DNA of 64,000 nucleotides from Lates calcarifer (Eukaryota; Chordata; Actinopteri; Centropomidae). Position numbers and translations under genes: made by a program. The notes beneath the pieces were generated by a model, which ran no database searches, was not told where the DNA came from, and was given only the letters and a program-made list of their open reading frames with translations. The stretch covers positions 10,069,686-10,133,685 of the forward strand of contig NC_066843.1 in the NCBI RefSeq assembly GCF_001640805.2, in the 5' to 3' direction. Position 1 is the stretch's first letter. Every line of letters starts with the position of its first letter. Positions 23,131 through 35,010 of the stretch are shown in pieces.

Positions 23131-26100
23131 AGGGTAGTGCTGAGGATGTGTTGAGAGGTTGAGGAGTTGAGAGAGCTCTCTGCGCTCTGGTTTGGGTTTC
23201 ACCTCCCTGGGACACAGCTGGGTGGTTGAGGATAAGAGCCAGGGGAAAGGGGGTGTTTAGACAACAGCACAAACAAGACAGAATATTATTTCTCTGTGTG
23301 TGTTTGCATGTGTGCATGAGTGAGAGACAGAAAATGTGCAGCCTTGTACAAAATGTTATGTTCATATCATATTTATAGGAAATTGTTACCTAATTCTTGT
23401 TCATCTTTTTTGTGACCTTCAACACTTAAGTGTTGTATGAGAAAAAAAAGCATGCAAACAACCAAACTGAACTGTAGTAGAACAGGGAAGTAAACCATTT
23501 ATGTCCAGCCCCACCTAACTGTCATATCTGTGGCATTCATTTCCCTATTTTTCAGCATCCACAGCAACATGTGTAGCGATAGGCATCGCTCCAAGTGGGC
23601 CACTTTGCATTGAAAAAAGGCCCGAGCCATACTTAAAATGCACAGAGCTGAACCGAACTTATTTGGTTATTCAAAGCCACCACACTTTCTTTTTCTGGCC
23701 TACATCACCGCACACATACAGCACGTTTGCAGTTTTCCAGCTGTCACAGCAAACTGGGAAGTTTTGAATGCAAAATAAGATGCAAAAGTGAAAATTTGCA
23801 TCGACAGTACAGTTTCAACTGAGGCAGCAAAGGCACCCAAGCTCTCACAAGTCAGACCCAGACACTGTTTAACGTAGGACGTTTGAGCATTTGAAGTGTT
23901 ACGTGTTTAACTAACTGCTCAGGGCCATTCTGAACTAGTGAAGCATGTCTACTCCTCATAACTTTAAGTATATTGTTTTTATGCAGATACACTGAAGCAA
24001 CATAAGTAGAAGAGGAATATCTATGTAGAACTCAATACCTCGTTAACTCAAGCAAATCTACTTCCAGAAAATATCTCTGTAGAAATATCCAATTAAAAAT
24101 CCTTCTGAAAATCAGGCAATAATAGCAAGTAGACATGTTGACTGCAGCATCATGTTAAAAAAAGTATAGTTGAGTTTTAATTTGGGGAGCATTCACTGAC
24201 TGTTTTTCATGCAGAGCATGAAAATATGGCGACCAGATATTGGGCCTACATTATATTGTGCAAATTTTTATTGAAATTGGCAGGAGCCTACAATATGTAG
24301 TAGTCTGTCCTTGCTTGTCAAACCTCCTCTCCATACATAACACTATCCATCTGAAAGTGTGTTGCGTGCTCACTAAACACCAAAGTTGGATGGTATCGCC
24401 ACTTTCTGTTTTGCACTTTCTCATCGTCATCATCTGGAGTTCAGGACAATCATCCCCTTCTGGTTGCAATCATTATTATTCTTTTTCTCTATTTTAATTT
24501 CATAACCATAAAAATTTTACACCCACCTCCCCAGTAAGAAATGTCACATTATACTGTACATCTAGAATGCAAATAGGAGCGCAGACAGACGGCATGTCTG
24601 GATTTTTTTCCTTCGTTTTTTTTTTTTTCTTTTTTATTTAACAATTCTTATGGCTTCTCTGCATTTGCTGTGTTGTGTTGGCTGCCAAACTCTGAGGCTG
24701 CCACAGTGCTGCTGCTGCTGCTGCCGCTGGTGTTTTTTCGATCAGACTGGTGTGGACCTGGGAAGCAGAGCATGTGCCACAGTGGAATTTAGGTGCCAAG
24801 AATATAATTTTCCTTAAGTGCTTACAACTGTAAAAACCAAAGTTGATTCCCTGAGACTGAAAGTAATTACAGGCCGTTTCAATTGGAGAAAAAGACGAAG
24901 CAGCAAGTTCTTTAGTTTTTGCAGAACTGAAGAAACATAATGTGGTCTGTCTAATATCTATTTTATTTTCAATGTTTTTACTTTCAAGTTGGTAATTCCT
25001 ACTGGCCATGTGTGATTCCTCTAGAGGAAATGCCATTGCCTGTGGTTAACCCAAAGACTATAAATTGTGGAAGTTGTATTGGGATTTCATATCAATACTA
25101 ATATACAAACTCGTCATCTGGAATGAAATTGACAGTAATATCTAGTCTCTAACATCTGTCTGTTCTCTAATTATCCCTCCACTTACAATACTGGTAGTAG
25201 TTTGATTGACTGCCCATCTAACAACTTATGTAAACAAATGCCTAGTCTTTGGTTTGTCTTTCTAGAAAGATGAACTTGGCCGAGGGATGCTCTGAGCACG
25301 TCGTGTATCTGTTGTGGTGCAGCAGGCGCGGTGGGGTGGGCTTGGGTGGCGGGCTTCACCCAGCATGTGAGAGCGTGACGGTGCACCTGTCAGAGAGGAA
25401 GGCCTGGCTAATCACTGTAAGCTGGCCCCAGAGTGAGCATGTGTGCAGGGGGAGACCCTAAGGCCAGGAGGAGGGAGGAGGGGAGGGCACGCCTGACCTA
25501 AATTGCTTCAATAAAAAAAAAAAAGTATGAGGATGGAGAATTCCCCAGACTGTTCCCCCACCTTCCCTCTGCTCTCACCGCTCCTTGGGTCTTCCCCTTT
25601 CCCTCACACTCGCACACACTCATCTTCGGACATCAGAGCATTTTCACTGTTTTCCTTGTTAAATCATCCGGCTATTGACAGAGGGATTGCATCCTTGCTC
25701 ATATTTGCTGACTCATCTCTTCTGTGAAAACCCGCCTTTTTGGGATTATCTGGCCTGCCATTGGCTCCATCAGGTCTGATAGAGTAGAGACTACTTCTCT
25801 GCTCACTCTCTCTCCCTCCCGCTCTCCCTCTCTCGTCTATGTTGAGTCATTCATGGGAAAAGCAAATCAGCCCTCCGCCGAGATTCCAGAGAACACGCTC
25901 TCCAGTTCTGTTGACGAAGGGTGAGGTTCTTCTTCTCCTCACCTCTCGAGGCAGGACCACACAGTGTGTGTGAAAATCTGGCCCACAGACACACCCCAGT
26001 TTCCATGTGCAATAAAACATACATACGGTACATGTTTTCCCACAACAAATGACTTCATACCACAGTTGAGAGATGCACAATCATCCTCTCTCTCTGTGTC

Positions 26101-26379
26101 ATAGGAGCGGTAAATCAGGGTCACTTGTGTTTGTACTTTGTATAACTCTGGAAACAGGTAATAGCTGAATGTGGGCAGCATTGGTGCAGTCTAAACAAAT
26201 GAAAGTAAACAGAAGATTTGTCTGGAGTTCACCGGTATTAGCATGTTGCTCGCTCAGTCTGCCAAGTCAAAGGAAAGTTTTCAATTAACTTCAGATGTGA
26301 ATGTCGAAAGTGTACCTGAGTTGTGCTTATCCTTGTGAACCCTGGTTCATTTCAGTTTTGCATCTTTTTTGATTTATTG

Positions 26380-26880
26380 TCATTTCCTGGAGGACTCCGA
26401 ATTTATATTACACCGAGTTTGGCTGGTCGGCCTGAGATCTGATTTTATAAACTCCCTTTGTGTTTTGCGTGTATCTGTTATGACTAATTGCATTTGGCCT
26501 GCACTGCCAAAGGCTTCATGTTTGTCAGTAATCATTTGAATTGACCACCGTGGCATTCCTCGAGAAGTCTAACCCTCGATTTCGTTGCACTAATGCCTCC
26601 ACATCGCTCATTTCCTTTGGAGTGTTCTGACTGCCAAAGCAGCCTAATTTGTGCTACATGGCAAATAATAATTCTTCAGTATTTCAAGACAAACTGAGAA
26701 GCCAACTTTCTAAAAAGGCTGCACAAAGAACTGGGCCATCTCCTGTGTTTTTTAAACTTTGACATAAAATCGCAGCTTAAAATAAGTCCCCATGAAGAAA
26801 TCTGAGAGCGATTAGTGTCTCGGATAGAGTTTCACTCCAGGTCTCCTTTCTCTGAAATCATGCAGGCTTTAAGAGTAACG
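26380..26880. promoter_or_regulatory. candidate conserved non-coding element
   Basis: Five hundred bases of non-repetitive sequence lack any simple repeat or open frame and are rich in homeodomain-type cores (ATGACTAATTGCATTTGG, CAGTAATCATTTGAATTG). In texture this is the most enhancer-like stretch of the intergenic desert. Conservation could not be tested. Confidence 0.3.
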
Positions 26881-27366
26881 GATTTGGTAAAACGATAAAT
26901 GGTGTTAATGAGCATAAGTATCAAATACAGTTTTATGTTATGTATTAGATACAGTAAATTTTAAACCATTTAGTGTTGTCATACAAGCTGTATGGGCATT
27001 ACAGAGGAGTAGGGTTTCATTTTCATTCATTGCATGCCAATGGGCTTTTGTTTATGATGCTCACAAGTTAACACTTTTCTCAAAATCTGAAAAATGGGAT
27101 CTTTTGTGATGACTAATCCTCACAAAAAGCCATCAAGTGGAGTTCTGGTTCCCCTGTGTATAGTCAGTAACCAGTCTTTTCAACAGATCCTTCCTAAACA
27201 TTGGAGGCTGGACTGGCCGTTAAGCATGCAGAGAAGTGTCTGCTGTCTACAGCTTGTCAATGTGCTTCCACTTATATCCACCACCTCCTCCTCCTCCTCT
27301 CTCTTTTGTCTTTCTCTCCTCTCCCTCCGTGTCTTCTCACCCTGTCTCCCTCCCGCCCCCCCTCAG

Positions 27367-27628
27367 GGAAGAGTTTGAAGTGGCGTTTCTTGGGCTTTGT
27401 TTCCTAAACGGGCTGGTTTTGTTGTGTCTAGTGTCTGGGCCTTGGCAGGGCCTGGATGCTGAGCTGAAACCTAACGCTGCACTCGCCACACCACAAGAGG
27501 TGGTTTTTGGGATCCTCTTAGTGGCTGCTGGCTGCTTTATTCTGGACATTACAGGCTCCCTATTGAGGGCAATGGCTTCCCATCATGGGAACATGGTTCA
27601 ATGGCTTCCACTACACCCTTCAGTCTAA
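27367..27628 (+). other. unexplained ORF after a strong splice-acceptor-like tract
   Basis: A pyrimidine tract of about 75 bases ends in CCCCTCAG at 27366. The sequence after it is open for 86 codons to TAA (27626-27628) and encodes two hydrophobic, membrane-like stretches (FLGLCFLNGLVLLCLVSG and VVFGILLVAAGCFILDI). No matching donor, upstream exon or known family is recognised. It may be a terminal exon of an unknown gene or chance. Confidence 0.15.
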
Positions 27629-28096
27629 ATCGGCCTCAAAAACAGCTTACCCTTATTTTATACTTTTTGTTTTGTTAGATAGCATACTAACGTTTTCATT
27701 TGTTGTAATAGCAGTGACCAAAAAAAGGGATGGTTAGGACGCTGAGGGTTTCATTTAGACCCCGAAAATCTGTTTTCTCAATCAGCTCTTACTATTAGTG
27801 GTTCTACATAAAGACACCATTTTGTCTGTGTCAGCTTACTGAGAGCTAGATTATAATACAAGACTGGTTTGAGACGTTCTCTAAATGTTTTGCTACTTTT
27901 TCACTGTGAAAACTGACCTAATTCAAGCTGACGATTTGACAAACTTTTTACAGCCATATTTCAAATCTACAGTGTGTTTGATGCTCAAAAGATACATTTT
28001 GAGATGATTTATCGCTTTAACAGCATATGAAGCAGTGTTGCTTTACCAGTTGCTGCTACTGTAGCTTTCTCTGTCTACCTGTTAGACCTCAAATGC

Positions 28097-28114
28097 TACA
28101 CACACACACACACA

Positions 28115-28146
<32 letters not shown>
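28097..28146. repeat. (CA)n microsatellite
   Basis: A CA run with a single AGA interruption, bordering a complex non-coding stretch. Confidence 0.95.
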
Positions 28147-28148
<2 letters not shown>

Positions 28149-28149
28149 A

Positions 28150-28320
28150 CCATGGGTCCCCTGGCCTGGCTGGGCTGTGGGTAGCTTGTAACCCAAGTGT
28201 TTTATTAGCAACTGGTCCAACACAGCTAATTGCTTCCTGAGGGAGCCGCCTCCCTCCGCTCCATGACTGATTAACGGCCCACATTATGTGTCTCGACAAC
28301 CTTGACAATCATTTTTCTTC
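28150..28320. promoter_or_regulatory. candidate conserved non-coding element
   Basis: This non-repetitive sequence carries TAATTG, TGATTAAC and CGACAACCTTGACAATCA motifs, without a coding frame. It is set off sharply from the CA repeat on its left and a poly-T tract on its right. Confidence 0.25.
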
Positions 28321-31300
28321 TCTTTTTTTTTCCCCTTTTGGTCACAAAATGTTTTATTACACTGCACTGCTACAAATCTCCAGTGTAAATCTCTTCTCAA
28401 GCCAATTTTTCGTTGTGAAGCAGTTAAAACATTCTGAAACTTTTTTGTTGTAATTAATATTTATTAATATGATATAATGATTATTCTAAATTATTTTTTT
28501 AATACTCGGCTACTGGTATGGTCTGCTACATTATTGTCTTAGTCATTAGTCATAGCTTTGCAGTATATGTAACATACTGTGTATCTGATATTTTCAAGTT
28601 ACTAAAAAATACTTTTTACACAGCAGAGATGATGAATCTCTCCATGTGCTTTGACAGTTTGTTTTCTGTCATTTGGGATATTAACACATTTATCAATGTT
28701 CAAACAATTTGAATGTACTATTGCGTCACACTGTATCATATCCAAGGAAAATGTTTCTCATGTCAAAATGCCAATTTCATCACATCATCTTGTTCATTTT
28801 ATTAAAACTAGAAAAGAAAATGAGATCAGATTTTAATAATCTATGTCATAATTGGTTTGTTTGAAGAGTTTTCATATCGCCTATAAATATTAGCGCACTG
28901 TGTGTGTTTCTTGTTTCACAAACAAAATCTGGGTCATTCGGATTCAATAGAAGTTTTTCTGGTCATAATCACATTTGTCGCTTATTTCTCTCGCCTGCCT
29001 TTTATCTCACATTTCTGAATTTAATTATTTTCTAACTTTAAAACCACTTGTTCGAGCCTGTTAGTTTCAACAAATTTTATGGCATCTTCTTCTTCTCCAT
29101 GCATGTGGGTTCATGCGTGGGTTGACTCTTGTCACATACATGCAACACACATGATGTAAGCATACAATAACGGACTAAAATCAGACTTCATCTGGTTTTT
29201 GACCTGTTAACTCCCAAAAGGAAATTACTGAATATATGATCAGTGGACATCTGAGTGGGTGGACATCAGCTCTGTGGCTGCTGAGAATTTCCCTTCATTT
29301 ATTTATGTTCTTTTTTTGGTGCAGATATTTATGTAAAATGTGGCTTTTCATCCTCTCTAAAACTTTGTTCTTGAGAATCTTAATTACAAATGCTGAATCT
29401 CTGATCTTAAAAAGCAGTCACTGGTTTCCGGACTCTTCTTGTTGCATGCTCTTGTCTCATACGTGTCTTTGATGATGCCATTGGGAGCTATGAACAGATG
29501 GGTTTCAAAAGGCTGCTTTCCCCAAACAGGATATAGATGATGTGTAGGCCTGGTGCTCTCTGGAGCAGGGATCAAATGGTGATCTTCCACCCCCCGCTGC
29601 TCCCTCCATCTCTACAGGGTGGGGTCCGGACGGACGGCCTGAGGAAGAGGAGGTCTCCCTCAAGTGTGTTTCAAGGTCACATTGTCACACGTGCTGCAGC
29701 CTCATCACTTCCTGTGAATCATCTGGATATCATTATATCTCCCATTCATTCATATATCTCTGAAAATTAAGTAGATCTCACTTTTTTTCCATCTCACTGT
29801 TTCTTCACAGCTTTCGAATCCAAATCAATCTTTTTCTGTCATGCTGCGCCTCATTTTGACCCCTGGATACAGCACTCTTTAATTACTGTCACAGTTGCAT
29901 ATATAATGGTGGATCAGGGCCCTGAAACCATGTTCAGGCAAACTGCGGTAACAAATGCATACTTCTGGTTTGGGCTTGGAAGAACCCCTCTTGTGCCTTT
30001 TCTTAGAAGTCCAGACCCAACGTCAAGTACAGAAATACGTTATTGACATGGATTTGTTTTGTATCTTTTCTTTTTAATATTTTTCTTCCATAAACGTGTC
30101 AAAATCAGGGACATCTGTCTCAGAGGAAACTCATCTGATGGATCTGTCCTCCGCAGCGCACTCAGCATGTGTTTCGGCATATGTGCAGCTGTTTTTTGGA
30201 TGGTAGACAATGGCACTAGAATTGGCAATGACGTCAGGGGACGCCGGTGCAGGCAAGATGACTCAATTGGTTCGGATGGATTCTTCTGCCCAACGCGGTT
30301 GGGACCGAGTGTGCAAAAGCAGCTGCAGCGTGGTTGATAGGAGGGATGCAGGGCCGGAGGGAGGAGGAGTCATTTTCGCATTAGCAGAATCACATTTTGA
30401 GAAAGATGCAGCATTCCAGGACCTCTTCATTTGATTAGCTATAATGTCATAAATGCAAGAATGTACTGTGATAAATGGCAAAAGTAGCTGATGAATTAGT
30501 TATTCCCGTCAGCAAATACCCACGCTGGCTTGCCCTCCCCGTTCTCGTCCCACGGGCCACATTGCATCCTCAATCTGCAATATGGAGCACAATTATACTA
30601 ATTTCTTTCAATTGCATTAGAGAGGGCCTGCTGAAAAGAAAGGCCCTCTTTCTAAGCATGAGCCTTGACTATGCAGTCAGCCTCCCAGCACCTCAGAGAG
30701 CGAGTACAGGGGGAGGCAACATGACCCCTGCTCACCCCTCTCCTCGTTTGCCTGCACTCCTCTCTCCTCCTTCATTCCCTCCAGCTCTGGTCCCTCTTTT
30801 CTCATTCCATATTCTCCTCCCACACCGTTGGCTTCATCTGAAGCAAACTGAAACTTACAGAAAGCACTTAAGTGCTTCCGGTGTCAGCAGAATCTGAAAA
30901 GTCTTTTTCTGTTTTAGGTTTTCATCTTTTTCTTTGAGGGACTATATATGTTCTGGCCTCTATTTATATGACATGGGGGACTTTTAACATCCCTTTGAAT
31001 TTGTGGTTAAACAGTCCATCATACCACTGCAACATCCTCCTGCTCTGTCAACATAATAGCTTGATCTTAAACACAATGAATGAAATAACAACAGCACAGA
31101 TGTAGGTTTTTTCTGGTTTTAGTTTTATTACTTGGTTCAGTTTTGGATATTTTGAATTTGGGATATTTTACCTTTATTTAACACAATAACCTTACTGAGA
31201 CTAGGGGCCAAAAGCACAGATAGATTTACTTTACACCTTTTTTCTGATTTTGTCAATAATGTGGACTGTTCTTTGGTCCATTGTTTGGTCCAGTGTTTTA

Positions 31301-31560
31301 CTAAATTAACATTACTATAGTGTGATATATACAGTATCTACTACATATATGACCCTATAGAATTTCTCTGTATTTCATTCCCAAGTAGAACCAGCCCTCC
31401 ATGACCAGGTCACATTGGACCGGCCTGGTGGATGAGGGACTCTGGGGGACTGCAGGGTGCTGGTAGTGGGAACACAGCCTCAGTTATGAAAGACGCCATT
31501 GTCCTGTCTGGCTCGCCAACATAGAAAATGAATAAATCAAAGAGGAGAGATCAAGAGTGG
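28321..31560. other. non-coding interval
   Basis: AT-rich DNA to about 29.1 kb is followed by mixed sequence. A complex stretch at about 30440-30700 contains an imperfect hairpin. ORFs in the interval, including a 140-codon frame at 30475-30897 on the plus strand, show no domain and overlap a C/T-rich low-complexity tract. Confidence 0.5.
30611..30660. other. imperfect inverted repeat / hairpin
   Basis: AGAGGGCCT (30621-30629) pairs perfectly with AGGCCCTCT (30641-30649) across an 11-base loop. Two more outer pairs (one of them G-T) and a second short helix with small bulges extend the stem. It lies in a non-repetitive, homeodomain-site-rich stretch. It is shorter than a normal pre-miRNA. 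Confidence 0.4.
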
Positions 31561-31583
31561 AGGAGAGGAGGGGTTGGTAGAGA

Positions 31584-31602
31584 GGGGAGGGAGGGGAGGG
31601 GG
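31584..31602 (+). other. G-quadruplex motif with single-base loops
   Basis: Four G-runs of 4, 3, 4 and 5 are separated by single A bases (31584-31587, 31589-31591, 31593-31596, 31598-31602), within a purine-rich tract from about 31550. One-base loops favour a very stable parallel quadruplex. Confidence 0.7.
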
Positions 31603-32689
31603 CTATCTGACATCTGCATTTTTAAACTGGGCATTGAGCTCTGGAGGAATGTTGTTATCATTCATCCTGAGCTGCTACAATGGTGAAGAATTTTGCATTG
31701 AATTATAGCATGACCTGACCTCTGATCAGATCTATACCGTCCCTCTGCCCCTGCACATCACTGTCATCCCTCAAACACAAAAATACCTGTGTTTGCCCGT
31801 TTATCATCATATTTGTTTCACTTTTCTCACTTATGTTATGCAGTAATAACCTTTGATTTTCTGTTGAAAAAAAGTAGTATAATTTCATTACTTATAGTAA
31901 TTTGAGATAAAAAAAAAAATGGCTTCTGATCTGTCAAACTGTAGCTGATGGAAAAAATAGGGTGTTAAAACTTGACCTGAAGCATTAAACTGTCTGTACC
32001 TATCTGTAATGATCAATCACATGTGTCTCCCTGGATTGTTGAGCCAGCTACTTTTGCTTCCATATCAGTCAGTTGGAGTGATGGACACACAACTCTATTT
32101 CTGTTGATTTGTTTCAGGAATTTGCATTTAATTTTTTTCCCTGAAGCAGCACTTGTCCTTGATGTTTCATAATTTGGTTTAGGTGGGATCTATAGTAAAT
32201 CTGGTTTACATATTAGTGCTCCGTCCAAAAATAGATGGCCTTTTCATCAAATAAAACTGACAAGACATGGATTCATTCTTCTTCTCATTCTAAACCCCTG
32301 CTAATGTAATCATCAGCACTCAACTGCTACAATATAATCTCAAGAAATGGGACTTTCCTGTCAAATGATCAAAGGATGAACAGGACGAGCTTGGACAGCT
32401 TCTTTTTCATACTCAAGGTGTGCTCACAACCCTGTCTCTTATGTGACAGTTAAATGCAACAGCAAGTACATCTTGAGGGAAATGTAATCTTGACAAGATT
32501 GCATTTTCTATTAGATGTTACTTAAGATCTGTTAGCATCTTAAGTAACTTGATGGTGACACTGAACGTATCAGTAAATCATGCAATACAATAACTGCAGC
32601 AAGGGATAATAGCCTTATTAAACTTTTTATATGTTTAGGACACTGGCAGATCGTGGTTTAATACAGAAAAAGTCCACAGTGACTTGAGC

Positions 32690-32990
32690 CACAATGTATT
32701 AGTTAACGTTTAAGCAGAACCACAATCTTTCCCTAAACTTAACCAAAGTGCTTTTGTTGCCCAACCTAACAACAGGCAGGCCTCAGGATGTATACCTTCT
32801 TGTGACAGTACATAAATGTAGCATTACATTTTCTCAAGAAAACACTGCCTCTGAACATGATCCAGGCAGTGAATTTGTTCGCCACCACAGCGTAATTGTG
32901 AAACTGGGAAAACACAATATATAAACATAGTTTCTAAGAGACAGGACAGGATTTGTGCCAAAGGAGATGACTGCAACACGAAGAATGAAG
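32690..32990. repeat. degenerate interspersed repeat of percomorph type
   Basis: The segment holds CTAAACTTAACC, TTTTGTTGCCCAACCTAAC, then GAACATGATCCAGGCAGTG and GTGAAACTGGGAAAACACAA. I recall this series as a non-coding repeat common in percomorph fish. No transposase or terminal repeats are visible. Confidence 0.4.
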
Positions 32991-33064
32991 TTGGCAGGTA
33001 TGGACACATTATTATGCAGTCCAGTGCAGTCATTGAGTCTGTCAGAATGGGACAAAGTCATTGT

Positions 33065-33370
33065 TTTGCAAGTAATAAGTAAGTTTCAAATCAAGACATG
33101 TGAGACTCCGGTCAAATCCAAGTTCTGAACTTTGCATTTCAAGTCCCAGACAAGTCATTACTTGTCTGTTGTTGTGCGCACTGCCATGCATCTTTCTCTC
33201 CGGCTCGAACAATGTGATAAGCTGTAGATTGATTCAAAATGATTTTTTTGTGACATAGTTTTTAATGTTTGGGTTTGGGGAGGACTTAAAATCAGTCTGA
33301 GTGAAGGTCACAATTCAAGGTCAAGTCTAAATTCCACACTTCTGATATGTGGAAATCTGAAGTATGACAC
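33065..33370. repeat. degenerate AAGTC-rich repeat
   Basis: Many AAGTC/CAAGTC words occur (TTTCAAATCAAGACATGTGA, TTTCAAGTCCCAGACAAGTC, TTCAAGGTCAAGTCTAAATT), as in decayed copies of the AAGTCCAAGTCAAGTC-type repeats seen in percomorph genomes. Confidence 0.4.
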
Positions 33371-33671
33371 AAGTAGCAATTTTTGTTTGTTTTGGAAGAT
33401 GCAGTGATGCTTCCATTTATTTTAATGTTTTTTCTCGCTGGATGACATTATGTTCCTTCATTAATATTGACAAGTAAGTTACCTATCTTATTCAGAATCT
33501 GGTGTGGAGGGTATGTGGGGTGGCTAGTCAGTCAGTCTCGCCTCTGCCTGACCTCAGCAATCTTACAGCCTGTATAGCCTGGTATACTGGTGGACCCCAG
33601 TAACAGCAAGACAGCAGCTGGCTTTCTGATTCAGTTCAACACAGTGGCACTTTGCTACTGCCTCCCATCCC

Positions 33672-33673
<2 letters not shown>

Positions 33674-33723
<50 letters not shown>

Positions 33724-33760
33724 GTGTGTGTGTGTGTATGTATGTGTGCGCATGTGTGTC
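33674..33760. repeat. (TG)n microsatellite
   Basis: TG repeat with a few CG and TATG interruptions toward its right end. Open frames of 70-111 codons over it encode only Cys-Val or Thr-His runs and are artefacts. Confidence 0.95.
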
Positions 33761-34970
33761 CCTGTGCATAAATGGTGTCTGCACAATGGCCGCCCTGTGT
33801 GACCCTGTGCATCTGTGTCTACCCAGACAAGCTCTACTGTCCTGCTTGCCGCTGGGTCCTCTCTTCAGCGTTGACAGCCCACTACAGGTGCCCAACACAT
33901 CTGGCGCCTCTCACAACCAAACACACACACATACACATCTGCTGAAGCACTGATAAGTTAAATTAAGATAGGCCTCAAAGGAATACACTAACACAATCAG
34001 CAGGAACATAACAAATTGCCTTCAGTTGCTACTTTGAGAAGTGAGAGAAGTTAAGTGACTTTTTTTTTTCTTCACAGTGCCACAAATGCGTTCATTATTT
34101 GACCAGGCCACAAGTTCATGACCAGACCTCTAGTCATTAATGAAAGTCTGTGTCTGGGGTGGGATTCTGAACAGTCATCACACTGTTTTTTCATCTAACA
34201 CCCCCCCGCTCCCAAACATCTTTCAGTACCAAACACATCCTGCACATAATCAATGCTCTGTCCCACAGCAACCTCTGTTTTCTAACTCTGGACAAGCAAA
34301 AAAGTTTGCTTGAAAGGAGCCATTTATAGATGTTTTTGTAAGCTAAAGGAACATTTGTAATTCATTTGGTAACTTCTGAAACACACTGCCACCCTGCAGT
34401 TGCACTGAACCATTCGTGCTTCAGTCTGCAGCTTGCTGTTGAACCCAGTTTAGCTGCAAATTGGAAAATAAGTCGTTAACTGTGCGCAAGGAATAAAACC
34501 CCCCCAGCCTAGTCCAGATATGTGCAACACTATGCAAATAAATCATGTAAGTTAGTGTCTGAGTTCTGACAAGCAAACCAACAGTGAGATCATCAGCCTC
34601 AGTTTGCCCTGTTGGCAAGCAGAAGCACAGTGTGCAAATGCAGGCCAGGGGTTAACGAGTGCACTTCCTTCTTCACCTGACTGGATATTTGCATGAGCAT
34701 CCAAGGAGGAACTATCATCTGTGCCACCTGTCATACTGATCAGCCAGCAAAGTTTGCAGCATGTTTGAAGTTTAATCTCTTCCTCATAACCTGTGAAATT
34801 GAGCCTTTTATGTGTTTTATTACCAGAAATGTTGCTGACAAAACCCTTGATATCATGTTTCTATGATTTGTCTCCCCGAAAAACACCTTCAGGAAACGTT
34901 TGCAGCATCAGTTACGGAATATGTCCTCCTGACTAAGCTGAATTTTCTCCCACAGTGTTTGTGTGAGAGC

Positions 34971-35010
34971 TGTGTGTGTGTGTGTGTGTGGTGTGTGTGT
35001 GTGTGTGTGT
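34971..35010. repeat. (TG)n microsatellite
   Basis: A TG run with one GG interruption. Confidence 0.95.

Larger units (their letters stand above)
18641..26379. other. non-coding interval with microsatellites
   Basis: No gene was found. It contains (TG)n at 20187-20241, (CA)n at 20596-20619, a GCT trinucleotide run at about 24708-24729, poly-A at about 21286-21301, and a CpG-richer islet at about 22840-23130. The remaining short ORFs are unsupported. Confidence 0.6.

Noticed and set aside
30475..30897. 140-codon plus-strand ORF
   Set aside because: It has no domain, crosses a C/T-rich tract and has no splice partners; the left part looks like non-coding conserved-type DNA.
33563..33898. 111-codon ORF over a TG microsatellite
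   Set aside because: It encodes a Thr-His run produced by the dinucleotide repeat; the same holds for the ORFs at 13376-13604, 20057-20263 and 35085-35426.
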